A stretch of DNA of 64,000 bases from Scolanthus callimorphus (Eukaryota; Cnidaria; Anthozoa; Actiniaria; Edwardsiidae): contig CM066922.1 in NCBI GenBank assembly GCA_033964015.1, positions 20,570,507-20,634,506 of the forward strand. Reading direction: 5' to 3'. This document shows, one piece after another, positions 22,858 through 38,830 of the stretch. The first letter of the stretch is position 1. Each line of letters opens with the position of its first letter. The position numbers were made by a program, and so were the translations under genes. The notes below the pieces were generated by a model that made no database searches, was not told the DNA's origin, and worked only from the letters and a program-made list of their open reading frames with translations.

Positions 22858-23155
22858 ACAATTAGACCTCGAGGCCGAATGTGCTATGATGAATAGACCA
22901 TGAGGCCGAAGGCCGAATGGTCTATTGATATCATAGCACATGAGGACGAGAGGTCTAATTGTTTTAGTATAAACCAACTAGTTGGTCGGTTTTGGCAATG
23001 AATACCATTATTTTATGATGGAAAATCAAGTTTTCTTGCAAAGAAAGGTGGTGGTTTTGCCAGGTACGGTCTATCGCTAATAGACCATTAGTAGCTCAGC
23101 CAATCAGAATGCAGGATTTGTAATAGACCATTAGTTTGTTTATACTAAAACAAGA
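22858..23155. mobile_element. Family E repeat, copy 1 (double hairpin)
   Basis: The left hairpin is AACAATTAGACCTCGAGGCC ... GAGAGGTCTAATTGTT (22858-22972). It is followed by AGTATAAACCAACTAG ... TAGTTTGTTTATACT (22976-23150). A second copy lies at 44919-45148. Family D has the same theme (AATAATTGTT and CGGCCTTCGGCC), so D and E may be related. Confidence 0.8.
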
Positions 23156-23308
23156 TAAACGACTTGGATCTTAGATTAGCCACGTCTATGGTTTGCCGTG
23201 ATGAATTTAGCTTTATTAATTGTATGGACAATAACTCAGCATCACATTATAGCTTATATCTTATAGAACATTGTTGGGTTGTTGCTTTTCCGTTTGGGAA
23301 ACAAAAAA

Positions 23309-23512
23309 ATGTGTGGTTCCTGAAAATATCCATCACCCCAGCCACGGAAGTGCCCCCCCCCCCCCCCCCCCCCCCACCTTTGTGGAATTTCCACAGGAAA
23401 ATACAGTATTTCTATGGAAGAAATCGGGTAAATTGACTCCCCCAAACCTCTGGAATTTCCAATCCGTTTCGTGGGGGGGGGGGGGGGGGGGGGGGAGGGG
23501 AGGGGGGATAAA
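23309..23512. mobile_element. MITE family W, copy 3 (right end lost)
   Basis: Left end TGTGTGGTTCCTGAAAATAT is present. It has the long-form interior (AATACAGTATTTCTATGG) with C- and G-runs, but no right inverted end after 23512. Lies about 1.1 kb past the end of the EGLN coding region. Confidence 0.8.
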
Positions 23513-24359
23513 TCTGGTCTGCTGACTTACATTCCAAGCAGCAAAAGATTGACATCTGAAAAGGCCCTTAGTTTATCATTCATTCTTCATTGCTATTGTT
23601 GGGAGAATTTGTTAAGTGATCACCTCTTGGAGTAAAAAGTCTAAAGAACAAAATAATTTCACACAGCCATTCAAGGATGTCATATCTTCTGGACAAGCAG
23701 GTTACAATGCAGGCATAGGGTACTTAAAATGGGATTTAATACCTATAGTATCCACAAGGTTTGATACAAAGTTTGTTTTCTTCAGTAATTCTCCCTCCAT
23801 TTATAGAGTACATTTGCCGTTGTCACAGGCACACCATCTTGTTTTTCTTACTGGAATGGAATCGAGGCCAAGCAGGAAGAGTTGACAAGACATGCAAGAT
23901 AAACACGGATTCTGTGGTGAAACTATTTTTGACACATAATTTTTGAAATCCGTGATGAAAATTACCAGCGTGACAGGCAAAAAAGCGATTGTCTCCTGCT
24001 TCCTTGTTTCCATGCTCAAGATGGCGCCATAACAAAGGCGAATGTAAGCAATGATAAGAGTGATATGCCAAAAAAAATGCATTTTTAGGCTCCATTTCTA
24101 GCCTGGAATTTCGGCTTTCACTCAAGTTGTGACAGGCTCTCGTCAGCAGTTGAAGTTGAGGACCTTTTCTATTTCTTGTTGGCAATCTCTACTTATCTTG
24201 TAGACTAACAATGTCTTTGGTAACAGTAGATGCAATTGTCAAGCATTATCTCTGCATTGTTACAGTATGTATGCCATTGTGTGGTTGAATCTCCGACCAT
24301 GTTTCCCTCAAGACTTTGGTGCTCTGTTAAATAAGACAAATGTGACTTTCAATGTACTG

Positions 24360-24590
24360 GTAATCGCAACTTTGGAACTTCCACAGGTGTTGCTTCAAAT
24401 TTCCACAGGGGTGCAGTAGCCTGGAATTTCCAGGGTAGAGAAATTGCAACTTTGGAACTTCCGCAGGTGTTGCTTCAAATTTCCACAGGGGTGCAGTAGC
24501 CTGGAATTTCCAGGGTAGAGAAATTTTGAAAATTTGGAGTTCCGCGATAGGGGGAGGTATTTTTTTGGAAGAGGCAATTATGAATAGCGC
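24360..24590. repeat. Dispersed GGAATTTCCACAGGGG repeat, copy 2, with an 80-bp tandem duplication
   Basis: The blocks 24366-24445 and 24446-24525 are almost identical 80-bp units. They are followed by the same end block as at 19550-19600. This lies just past the EGLN stop (24606), so it is probably part of that gene's 3' UTR. Confidence 0.85.
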
Positions 24591-24605
24591 CAACACTCAC
24601 CATTG

Positions 24606-28061
<3,456 letters not shown>

Positions 28062-28099
28062 AACAGCGCGGAAAATCTAAACATGTCAACTTTTGACGC

Positions 28100-29748
28100 A
28101 AAATCTCCCTACTCTAAACCACTAAAACTACGCTTTTTTTCGATTCTATATTAAGTTTAGAGTTCCCGCTACTGTTATATCAGCTCCTGGAGGATTTATT
28201 TCTATGAGTGTGCTCGCCGAAGGCGGAAAAACAGCTCGATCACGTTTTGTACTTCGCAGGAAGAACACACTCGACCAGCCCTCGACCTGTGAACCCAAAT
28301 TCTAGATTATTCACGGTTAACTGTAAAGCAAGGTAAGCTTAGTGTTAGGTTGTATTGTAGTCTTGTTAAGTTCACTGAAATAAATGTTATTTTGGTGGAT
28401 TTTTGGCCAGGGAAGACCAGGGAAGCTTGGATTTTTGTGGGGAATTTCTTTTTCGGTCAGCGGTTTTCCTTCAATCGGCGTAAAAAAGGAAAATTCTTGT
28501 GGAATCTATATAAAAGATCCCGGAAATTCCGGTTGGGATTAAATGGTACAGTCGTTTTTTTGCCATTTCATTTGGAATTGAGTGTATTATAAGCTTGGGT
28601 ATCGATCTGAATCAAAATAAAAATTCCACTTGGCATTTCATCTCAGCCGGAGTGCCAGTATGTTTTATAAAACTTAGGCCCAAAAATGTTGTCCCCCCTT
28701 GAATTCGTGCCCAAAAAATTGTGGCCTCCCCAAAATTTACCAACCCTCCCCCACCAATAAAAAAGACCGCTCTTACCATTCGCACAAAAAATCCCAGAAA
28801 TTCAGGTTAGGATAAAATGGTACAGGCTACCCTCTGCTAGCAGAGCTTTCTTTTTTTCAGTCTTTTAACATTAACTGGAGTTAGTGGCGTGTCGTGCGTT
28901 CGCGTAGTTGTTTTGGTTTGTCACCGGGGGCGAGATAACAAAGAAAGCAACGCGCGACAGCCAAACTGCGTAGGCTAACAACAAAACGAGAGAGCGAAGT
29001 GACAAGGAAAAGCCTCTGCTAGCAGGGTAGGTACAGGCTGGATAAGCTTTAGAGGTTGTCTTGTCATAAACTGCTAGGTCAAGCACCCCTGACGTTTTTT
29101 TATGAGAGTCCCCCACCTGGCAGGTCTCACAGTTAAGCTAACCAGAATTTTCTGACAAATAGTAATGCACCTATGTTCCTGTGTCTAACCAAATCAGGGA
29201 CGTTGGAACAGTTTTCAAAGTGGGCGTTTCATTAGTTAGATTGTATGACAAGATGGGAGGATGGGGGGGGGGGGGGGGGGGGGGGGGGGCTGAATTTAGT
29301 GAAAATGTATGAAAACTTTACAAAAAGTTTTGGCTCTGCCATCCCTGCAAATGCTTACTATATCACTAAATCAAGTAATGAATGGTTTACAATAATTAAA
29401 TCATTTATGACAATATACCTGGTTAAAATACTACTTAATAAAAAATAGTGGTTTCCTTTCATTTCAAATGTTTGTAGGCATAGATTAGCTGGTCCTATAG
29501 CAAGATGAAGAATGGCGTTACTGTATTCTCCTCCACAGGCAACTCTGTAGCGATGGGCATTTTTAGTAGTGATAGGCTTCCTGTGTCTAGGTTTTGAATG
29601 ACCAGGGAGGGACTGGTTTTCTCTTCTTTTCTCCACCACAGGAAAACCACCAACTTCCTTTCCCACCCGCTCCCTTTATTGTTTCTTTTTCTTCAGAAAT
29701 GCCTGCGGCGGAGGCTAGTGTCACTGCCTGTTGCAGAGACCTGCCATA
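28100..29748. other. Upstream of EGLN: no supported gene
   Basis: This stretch presumably contains the EGLN promoter; no TATA box or CpG island is obvious. It holds GCCCAAAAATTTG / CCCCAAAA-type degenerate repeat words (28670-28760) and a CGCGCGACAGCCAAACTGCG patch near 28950. A 27-base G run is at 29263-29289. A minus-strand open frame at 29666-29358 has no recognisable domain; I leave it out. Confidence 0.5.
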
Positions 29749-29946
29749 TTGTTTGGTTCCAAAAAATATCCATACCCCCCCGACGGAAGGGTGAAAAGTG
29801 ACCCCCCCCCCCCCCTCTGGAATTTCCGAAGAAAAATACAGTATTTGTATGGAAAAGATCAGGTAAATTGATCCCCCCCCCCCCCCACCCCTCCGGAATT
29901 TCCAATCCCTTCCGTAGGGGGTATGATATTTTCTGGAAACACACAT
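29749..29946. mobile_element. MITE family W, copy 6
   Basis: TGTTTGGTTCCAAAAAATAT ... GATATTTTCTGGAAACACAC, long form with the same AATACAGTATTTGTATGG core and two C-runs. Confidence 0.9.
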
Positions 29947-30080
29947 TGCTTAAGAGCTATCCTCTTTCGAATCGACTAAAAATCTAGGATGTTATCACGT
30001 ACAGATGGCAGTGCATTAGCTACGAAAGATTAGAGAGGCTCTTAGACACAAAGACTCAAATTCTTCAATAAATTACCACC

Positions 30081-30179
30081 ATGTTTCTCCCGGAGCCACT
30101 TAAAATTCTAGCCACACGAAATTCGGTGCTGCAAAACATGCGCGAAAACACGACCTCCGAAGTTATCATCAAAATCTGT
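30081..30179 (+). CDS. Possible first coding exon, unknown protein
   Basis: ATG in a strong context (ACCACCATG) opens 33 codons (MFLPEPLKIL ...) that end at TGT|GTAAGC, a good donor. No downstream partner exon was recognised and the peptide matches no family I know. It could equally be chance. Confidence 0.22.
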
Positions 30180-32880
30180 GTAAGCATAAAACAACTACAC
30201 GAATTCTCGAGGTGAAGAACGCGCGAGCTGAAAAAAACCTACAGTACCCAATGCAGAAAACGATGTAGAAAACGTATTAGAATGAACTTAGATTGATGAT
30301 GTTTATGCTACTTTACAACCATTTTCACTATTTTCCGTTCGTTTTTCACTTGCATGCCAAGGGGCTCAGTTGACCTAGTTTTTACCTAGGCTCCGAATGA
30401 TTAGTTATGGGTGGTCAATATGATTAAAAACAGATTGTGTTGCAGCGCGTTTCCGTGAAAATATAGCGTTTGGCAGCTTTTCAAACTGGTAAAAAGGTCA
30501 TGTTGAATATTTAACTGTTGGAATCTAGGGAGAGCCAAAACGTCCGAAAAAATGCGAACAAATTGCCACGTTCTTCCGAACCACAGCGAACTTGCTAACA
30601 ATAACAAAACCGTGTTGTGACTATAAATTGATTCAGCGATGAGTTTCTCCCAAAACTGATTTATATTATAGAATAAATGTCATTGTAATGATGCTGTAAT
30701 GTCATTTCTATTAATTCAAATTTTATTCCATTTCTCTATTCTCTGTTCCATTTTTACTTTATACCCAAAATATTATGGTTGAAATCGTTTATCAAAGGAA
30801 AATGGAGAGTGCTTTCTTTGGAGAAAATATAGGACATCTTTCGCTACGTTAAGGTGTACATTGACAGTGAATCAAATCAATTGTAGGGGTTGCAACTCAA
30901 GTCCAAAATGGCCTTCAAACTCATGTGAATTGCCTGAACTGTACAGCATGTAAAAATCGAATTGCAGCGACAGAAAAGCTGTAACAAGACATCCCAGAAA
31001 TCAAATTTGAGAGTGAATTAACTTACCCGACAAGGCTGAGGAAATTCTATACGATTTTCCTTTCTTCCCGGGGTGTATTTTCCGAGTTTTCACCGAAGAA
31101 GCGGGTTTCCCGAGAACTTTTTAACAAGGTTTTCCCTGTTGTTTCCATGTTTTAAATTCAGTGCGCGTTTGGAAGATTGAATATCACTACATTTGGTCGG
31201 GTTTTGCGGCGATAAGAACTAATATTCACAATATTTGGCGATGTAGGGTTAAGTGTTTGGAAAGAAAGTGCAATTCTAATCAAAGAAAGAATGGCTCTGT
31301 CGCGTCTTGACAAAATCCAGCGAATCGTCTCGCTTGATCATGTCCTTTGCTCTTGTTGGTCAAGTGCCGAGTCGTGCATTGATGCACGGATTTTGAGACG
31401 GAAACACCAAAGAAAGAAATGCCACAAAACCAGATCACACTACATGAAAAGGAAATGTTCAACAGTGTCTCGTAGCAACCATACAAAAAGGAGATACAAG
31501 GGTGAAAAGGCATAGCCATAAAAATGTCGAAAAGAAAATTTTTTACAAAAATAGAGTGAGTTATGTCTGTTATTTTTTTAATGTTTTTAGTTTACAACTC
31601 ATAAAAACTCTCCACAAAGGTGGCAACCTTTTGTTTCAAAATGGCGAGAGATTCAAGACATAGTTATTATTTACTTATTTATTTATACTTGATATTTATA
31701 AGTTATGATATTTTTAGTTATGACAAACTTCCCTGCATTGTAGCAGAGGCCACTTCTATCTAGTTCTCTGTTTTGAAGTTAAGAAACACAAGAAAACACA
31801 AACGTAAAAGCAAAAAAAGAGAGTTAAAAAGTAGACTTTGCTCCGCAAGGAAGACATCGAAAACCCAAATAAAACCATTACATTGAGTTGTTATTGAATG
31901 GCTTCACCATGAAGAAGATAATTTAAAATTCACGAAAGATGACTAGAAACTTAAAAATTCATACAGAAGTCTTTTTACTATGTTATCGAAAAAACAAATT
32001 AAAAGTGAGGAATTAAAGTGAGACAGAAATTGGAATTGAAATGTTTGAATTATTCCTGAGTTATGCTCTTAAAAGTTGCTCGTTTGACTTTGTAACTTTC
32101 TTTAAACAAACCTCATTTTGCCTGAGCTATATTCTTAAAGATATTCTTAGTAATTTACCAACAGTCACGAGTTTACCAACAGTCACGACTTTCTTATAAA
32201 TGTGATTTTTTAAATCAAATAAAGTGCAGAGAACATATCGTGCTTGTATTCGGGTAGTTTCCGTGCACGTTTTCGTTATCTGCTGTTTCACATGCATTGC
32301 TGGTTGACCTCGGCGCTTTCTCACCTAAAAGACCCGTCGGCCATTCTTAAAGGCAGGCTCAGTTGACTCTAGAAACCGCATTTCTCTTTCCCGACATGAT
32401 CAAACACACGACCACTTCACATCCGTAAACAATTATAATCGGTATTCTTTTAAGCAAACCGTTAATATGTTTTATTAATTTTCTTTGGGTAAAAACGTGC
32501 TGCGAAATGTTGCAGGTACAAGTGTTTCTGCAACATGAACTTTCCATTTTTTCATTTTTTTATACTGCGTTTTTCATAATTCCGCGAACTCTGAAGCAAC
32601 AATTAAATCATATTTTAGCAGCTTCCTTCGATCACACAACTAACTAACAACCACAAAAATCACTCGGAGGTTTTGCAAAAGCTACCGGGTTGCTAGACTT
32701 TCTCAAAGTCCTTTAAACAAATTTTCGTGCTTGGTTACTGGGTTGCATGCTTAGATGTTTGATTCAGGAAACGTTTGGGAAACACATTTTTAATAGTCGG
32801 TGCAGAGATCTTTTTCATCATTAGAAGCACAATGCGAAGATAGTTGATAAATCAAAAACAGCATTGTTTTAGGGTGCATG
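30180..32880. other. No supported gene
   Basis: AT-rich. Small open frames at 31291-31515 (+, basic, Lys/Arg/His-rich) and on the opposite strand show no domain. A donor-like GGTAAGTTAA on the minus strand near 31025 follows a short ATG frame that ends in a stop, and might be a non-coding first exon. No repeat copies were noticed. Confidence 0.45.
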
Positions 32881-32889
32881 TTATTTCAT

Positions 32890-33055
32890 GGGGCATTCAA
32901 GGGCAGATCTAGGGGGTGATTAGGGTGGCTAGCCACCCCCCTTGTTCTCATATTTCTTGTAAAAACCTTAAGATTAGCCACCCCCTTGGTCTGAACTCTG
33001 TAGTATATCCTTTGTACTAGCCACCCCCCTTCTTAGGGTCTGCATCCACCACTGG
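32890..33055. repeat. GATCTAGGGGGTGATTAGGG-type degenerate element
   Basis: GCAGATCTAGGGGG at the left pairs loosely with CTGCATCCACCACTGG at the right, with CTAGCCACCCCCTT repeated three times inside. A reversed relative is at 47780-47930. A single GGGGTGGATCCAG end also appears at 25990. Confidence 0.6.
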
Positions 33056-33920
33056 TATTTTATAACTTATACAATCTTTTTTTTATGACAATTTAATTTT
33101 CTTAAATTTTCAGGAATTTGAGCATCAAATGGGTTCTGTCTAGAGAAGACGCTTAAAAAAACATAAAGAAGAGTTTGGATCTATGTTAATTGAAACTTGA
33201 AATTTAAATGTGAGGAAGTGAGACGAAGAACTTTGAATTCAATTCAGCCTGGTCAATATTCTTCATAAAGTCTTAAATTTTTACCAAAGCCATAAGCCTC
33301 AGCGATCTTTATAAAGCTAAATGAAACATGCCTGGAGTCAGACTTGTAGGCTTACAGTTTTATACTCTAATATATAAAACGGGTTCTCACACAAAAGGTT
33401 ATTCAATATTGGAAAAGTCGAGTCGAGAATATCATGATTTGCCCCAAAAAGACATTTGATTTGCCCTACGCAGTACCCCATATTCTCCATGAATACGCAA
33501 TTGATCATCTACAACCGTCAATGGAAAATTTGAAATCATTAAACAAACGTGTTTGTTGTCATACTGTACCGCCCATGTAATTCCTCTCCCACACCGGGGG
33601 TTTACGTGCAGAGGGGCATTTTATTTGCCACGATTTAGCAGCACCACCTTTGTATTAATATCAATTCCATTAGTGGTGTTTTGATGTTACTGCCACAAGG
33701 TGTTCTTAACGAATGGTTGAACCATATTGATCTGTTCTGGAAGAGTCAAGAGCGGATTTCAGGTGACGGTGGAAAGAAAATCAGACCAGCGTTTTCTACG
33801 CGTTTCTATTGGTTGAGGACTCAAGTCTTTGTTTTGTTAGCCAATCAGAATGCGAGAAAAAACAAAAACACAGTGACTCTTGTATGCTTTGCTCACTACT
33901 AAACGCAAGTCGTACTTTGG

Positions 33921-34300
33921 CTTCGTCCCCTGATTGGTTGGTTGTTGAATGGGTTTCGTTTCTGATTGGCTAAGTGTATTTACTTCGTCTCCTGATTGGT
34001 TGGTTGTTGAATGAGTTTCGTTTCTGATAGGCTAAGTGTATCTACTTCGTCTCCTGATTGGTTAGTTGTTGAATGGGTTTCGTTTCTGATTGGCTAAGTG
34101 TATTTACTTCGTCTCCTGATTGGTTAGTTGTTGAATGGGTTTCGTTTCTGATTGGCTAAGTGTATTTACTTCGTCTCCTGATTGGTTAGTTGTTGAATGT
34201 GTTTTTGTTTCTGATTGGCTAAGTGTATTACTTCGTCTCCTGATTGGTCAGTTGTTGAATGGGTTTCGTTTGTGATTGGCTAAAAAAGTGTATTTACTTT
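33921..34300. repeat. 62-bp minisatellite rich in CCAAT boxes
   Basis: Six copies start at 33921, 33983, 34045, 34107, 34169 and 34231. Each unit has two ATTGG words (reversed CCAAT) about 30 bp apart (TGATTGGTTAGTTG, CTGATTGGCTAAG). One of the twelve is mutated to ATAGG. The array sits between similar sequences ATTGATCTGTTCTGGAA at about 33727 and 34374, so it seems to have expanded inside a repeat. Confidence 0.9.
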
Positions 34301-35300
34301 GCGTTCAGTTTACTCGTTGCTATAGGACCACGAGAAGTTCTTAACCAATGACTGAACAAGGTTCTGACTCTATATTGATCTGTTCTGGAACTGGCGCGAC
34401 TTCGGTCACGTTTTGGCAAGTCCAGTTGATTAGAAATGTCAGTTATGATAGACTTTTCATTGTTTTGCTTGTTGTAATAACACTCCCGATTCAAAATTTA
34501 TCGTCATAGGTCATTTGTGCCACAAATAGATATTTATTCTACTATTTATTGTGAATTATAAAGTAATTAACCTTTTACGAACAAAAATAGATATGTTCAA
34601 GACAATTGAGCACAATATCAGATATGAAAAATACTTGAAAAGGAAAGTGAAACGAATCGAACATCAACAAACGAAATTCATAAACTCTAAGTTCACTAGT
34701 AGTTCATCTTTTTCGAGGATTTTTTAGTCCTGTTCGGTGCCAGAAATGCTTTGTTGTGTGGGATCACATATTGTATTCGAAACTATTTCTAAACATCGTT
34801 TGCACTCAAGATACCACCCAACCGGTTCGTGTAAGTTTGCATGTTCTATTTTTGTCGGTCTTTCATCTCGCTTTCAATACAGAAAAGGAACTGAATTATA
34901 AAAGTTTTTTTTACTCTTGAGATATAAAGTGTTCAATAAAAGAAACATGATTTTGCATTATACACTGAAAAGACCATTATTTTTTACAACGAAAACTATG
35001 AATGAACACCTACAACCAAAAATAAAAAATTAATGGATGATATTACCTGGCCCGCGCGGAAATACGAATTCTATCTTCAGTGTTGAAAATTATCCCCCGA
35101 GTTAGCGCAGCGAGCGAGATACCCTAGTATATCATAGGTGCTTAAAATAAATTGAAACTATAGCAAAACCAGAGTTGGATCGATATAAATTTTTGTCCAG
35201 TTTTTGAAATGTGGACATTCAACAGATTCAATAACAAACAAACCAAAATTCAATACGAAACACTAAAATTATACAATTATAACCTAAGTGAAAAATAAAA
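34300..35300. other. No supported gene
   Basis: AT-rich, short A/T runs, no repeat copies noticed. This is the expected place for further minus-strand exons of the gene that begins at 35619, but none was recognised. Confidence 0.45.
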
Positions 35301-35306
35301 ACTTAC

Positions 35307-35619
35307 TCGCAATCAGTGATGGAGAGAGCCTCTGATGGATTCTCAGCTTCAGCTGTAGTCTTTCTAGTTTCCTTCTAAAGCAATCCACAGCAAACTCAGA
35401 TCCCTCTGAGATCGATTGTAAGTACCTTATATAAAGGCATAAATCTCTTGGGCTCGAGCTGTTACAGTATTTAGGAATAAGGTCCTTGTATTCTTTTCTT
35501 GACATTTGGAAATGTTGTAAAATTTCGCTTTCAAAAAAATGCGGGCGTAACGACTGTTGTAGCGACCGTAGTTCGACTAAACGCACATGGCTCTCTGTTG
35601 CTGTTATATTGACATCCAC
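35307..35619 (-). CDS. First exon of an unidentified gene, helical (death-fold-like) region
   Basis: ATG at 35619 opens 104 codons that end at a strong donor (ATTGCGA|GTAAGT, phase 1). The peptide has a regular helical pattern: RLVELRSLQQSLRPHFFESE, ILQHFQMSRKEYKDLIPKYC, DLCLYIRYLQSISEGSEFAV and DCFRRKLERLQLKLRIH. The order (short helices, acidic/basic linkers, a final 'G..FAVDCFRRKL' helix) resembles a CARD or related death-fold domain. That reading rests on pattern only, without diagnostic residues. Later exons on the minus strand were not found. It may be a truncated gene or have long introns. Confidence 0.45.
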
Positions 35620-35639
35620 CCAACTCGAAACATGAAATA

Positions 35640-37180
35640 CTGCACGTCCTCATTTTCGCGCATGCGCAGAACCCTACATTTGTTTTGAACTCACAACAAC
35701 TCGGCATCATTGTAACCCAACCTTCTGCTATAAAATTAATCTTTTTTAATATTCTGTTTAGGAATTCAAATTAGCACGTTCCTTTCAAGAGCGCTAGAAT
35801 TTGCCGGCATACAGGCTTTACATCCAACTCACCGACTAGACGTGATGTGTTTGGCGCATTCTGCTCGACTTCGTGTCAAGGTTCACGGAATTTGTTAACA
35901 ACTCTGACCGATTTTTGAACAAAACTCAAGTTTTAAAAATCCAGTTTCGCAATGAAAGCACTTCAGGGTGCTTTTCCTCTGGTACAGTGTCTTATTTTTA
36001 GTGTCAAATTTGCAGGGCTATAAAAAATAATCATTATTTCGCAGTGTTGTTTTGGGTGAGTGGTAGCGACCCTGTCAAATGCAAGCAAACCACATTTCAC
36101 ACAAATCTCATCTTACGGCAAGCCTTGTAATCATGGGCAATAACTTTACCGCTTTTTCACCTCTGTCTTGGTTAAATTATCCTAATGTCTGGGCATTTTC
36201 TCATATGATTATACCCTCCTTTTTATTAAAACACGTTTAAGGGCAACGTTGAGGCTCATAGCTGCCCAAAATAAGACATTTAATGTAGAATACCCCGTTT
36301 TCGTCCCGTTTAGCTCAGCTTTTGCCTCCAGATTTCTCCAGATTTCCGAAGTTCAAGAAATATATTGGCATCCCTGTATCAAACTTGTAAAATAAGAAAA
36401 TGAAATGTATTTAAGGAAAATTTTAAGTCTGTTCGATCTAAGACGTATTTATGATCAGTTTTCCATCGCGTGACTTTTTAAAACCGCGATCTTAACCATA
36501 TAAAGTGCTCCTGGGAGTTTGTGACCCAGACAAAAGACCCGAACAAACTCGGTTTAGTCATCGGCACTCTTTCAAGCGATAGGTAAAAATCAAAGAAACG
36601 TGCGGAACAACATGCTTCCCCAAAGGGCGGCAGAATGATAATTCGCGAGATTCATTTTGTTTGAGTGGTCAGGCTAGCTATTTGTTAGTGCTAAACTCTA
36701 ATCTAAAGTGAGAATAGATAAAAAAGATAAAAAAGAATGTGAAAAATTCGCAGAACATGTCGTGAGAATTTGTTTACGTGTTATAAAGTCACGTTATGTC
36801 ACGCAATATTTCACGTGTTCAATGAGTGTGTGACACGTGAAGACAAAAAAAACATGCGATCAGACTGTTCGAAGAAACTTTTAAAACGTGCGTAGCAGAA
36901 ATCCTCTTCAATCTTCATATAAGTAGAAACGATAGAAGACGCTAAAGTTGTATTAAAACAGTTAAGATTATTATGTTCGTCCTGTACTTATCACGGCTTG
37001 CTTTTCTATATGTACAGCACGTTTTTGTCTAATGGTCTTTTGAGACATGACATTTGCGTGGTGTGACATTTGCGTGGTGTGACATTTATGCGGGCCACTT
37101 GCGTCACGATCGCTTGAGTCATTTAGCGCAAATCGACGATGATCGTGCTGTTCAGATTTCTTAAGACTTTTTTCTTTTTG
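35640..37180. other. No supported gene
   Basis: AT-rich intergenic sequence upstream of the 35.6-kb exon. It holds a 19-bp tandem duplication (TGACATTTGCGTGGTG twice, near 37047-37080) and CACGTG/GTCACG words near 36780-36840. No coding signal seen. Confidence 0.5.
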
Positions 37181-37184
37181 TTTT

Positions 37185-37870
37185 GTATCAGTTCATGTCT
37201 GAATTTCAGTTGTTGTCTATATGCTATGTAACAAATTTCTGATGAGTTTTTTTTTGTGCTCATAGATCAATTTTCAGATTTTTGAAAATCTTAGATGTTC
37301 TACTTTCTATTTTCTACTGATCAGTTATGTCTGAATTGATCTGCTGTTTCTATGGTATGCCACACGTTTCCGTAGTAGTTCGTGCTAACTGAAATTTAGT
37401 TACTTATTTTATTTTTTGACTTTTTTGTATCAGTTCATGTCTGAATTTTATCTGTTGTTTATATGGTTTGCCACACATTTCCGATGTAGTTTTTCGTGCT
37501 GAATTTTCAGATTTCTAAGAAGATCTTTAGTTTTTTTGTATCAGTTTATGTCTGAATTTCTCTTGTTTATATGGTATGCAACAAATTTCCGATGAGTTTT
37601 TTTGTGTGCTGATTTCCAGTTTCTGAAAATCTTAGATTGCTTTTTTCCATTTTTGTGTCAGGAAATTTCTGAATTTTATCTGTCAAGTTGTATTTATATG
37701 GTATGTCACAAAATTCCGATAGTTTTTCGTAGTTAATTTCAGTTGAAAATCTCAGATGTTTTTGCTATCAGTTCATGTCTGAATTTGATCTGTTGTATTA
37801 TGGTATGCCAAAATTTCCGATGTAGTTTTTCGTGCTGAATTTTCAGATTTCTTAGATTGTTTGTAAGGAA
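37185..37870. repeat. Diverged tandem repeat, ~110-128-bp unit
   Basis: Six imperfect units begin at TCAGTTCATGTCTGAATTT (near 37190) and its variants near 37315, 37430, 37540, 37655 and 37770. Each continues with ATGGTATGCCACAAATTTCC and TTTTCAGATTTCT. The divergence suggests an old array. Confidence 0.8.
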
Positions 37871-37959
37871 CGAACATGAGATATTTCAAGGACAAAGTGA
37901 GCTGAGCTGAGCTGAGCTGTTAAAGTGAGCTGAACTGCGTTACATAGAATTGAATCGAA

Positions 37960-38830
37960 CGATATAGATATTTATTTATTGAATAATTTTAGCGCTGAAT
38001 AATCAGTTATCTATATATTCTAAGTAATTCTGTTACATTTTACGCAATTCTCTTTAATTCTATGTAACTCTATGCAATTCTATATCTATGGAGTTTTATG
38101 GGAATTCTATATCTATTGTCATTGTTTTTAATTCTAGATAATTCTGTTTAATTTTATGCAATTCTAAGCAATGATATTCGTAGTATTCATTGTATGCAAT
38201 TCTGTTTAATTCTATGTAATTCTGTTAATTCAATGTAATTCTGTTTCATTCAATGCAATGCTATATCTATGTAATTATAGGGGCTCTCACAAGTTTCTTC
38301 TAGCTTGGTTTAAATTCCTCAGCACTAAATATAAATATGTAATTATAGGCATGCTATTCAATTGTAGCCAATTCTATATAATTCTGGGAACTTCTATATA
38401 TTAAATTCTGTACAATTCTGAGCGATTTTATTTAATTCTTTACAATTCTTATGTAATTCTATGCAATCTATTCAATTCTTAGCAATTATATGTAATTCCA
38501 TTCAATAGCGCTCCGCACAGATGACGTCACATTCATTAAAAACTCAGACAAACAAATATACGTTTCTCCCATTTTCTCAGTTTTCTCTCTATAGATCGAT
38601 ACAAAATGAATTGGTAAACTGGTAGTTCCACTCATTATAGCAGAGCTTGTATGTACTCCTACCCTGGCTCGCATTTCGAGCGCGATCCTTCTGAATGGGA
38701 TTTCGAGGGATTGTTTGTCTGAGTCTCGTGATCTAATTTTAGAATTTAAGCGCAGCGCTATTCTATGTGATTCTATGCAATTCTATGTAATTCTAGTAAA
38801 TTCTTTGAAATTGTATGTAAATTTATTCAG
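37960..38830. repeat. Degenerate AATTCTATG satellite-like tract, split by a MITE
   Basis: About 550 bp of AATTCTATGYAATTCTRT words from 37960 to 38503, resumed at 38763-38825 on the far side of the element 38504-38762. Confidence 0.85.
38504..38762. mobile_element. MITE inserted in the AATTCTATG tract
   Basis: The ends AATAGCGCTCCGC and GCGCAGCGCTATT are inverted. Further in, ACTCAGACAAACAA (38541) pairs with TTGTTTGTCTGAGT (38711). It carries TGACGTCA at 38521-38528. The simple repeat continues on both sides. Confidence 0.8.

Noticed and set aside
29358..29666. Minus-strand 102-codon frame near a donor-like sequence
   Set aside because: No recognisable domain, no clear acceptor, next to a family W MITE; not enough to call an exon.
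31291..31515. Lys/Arg-rich 74-codon frame on the plus strand
   Set aside because: Overlapped by an equally long frame on the other strand, low-complexity composition, no splice or domain support.
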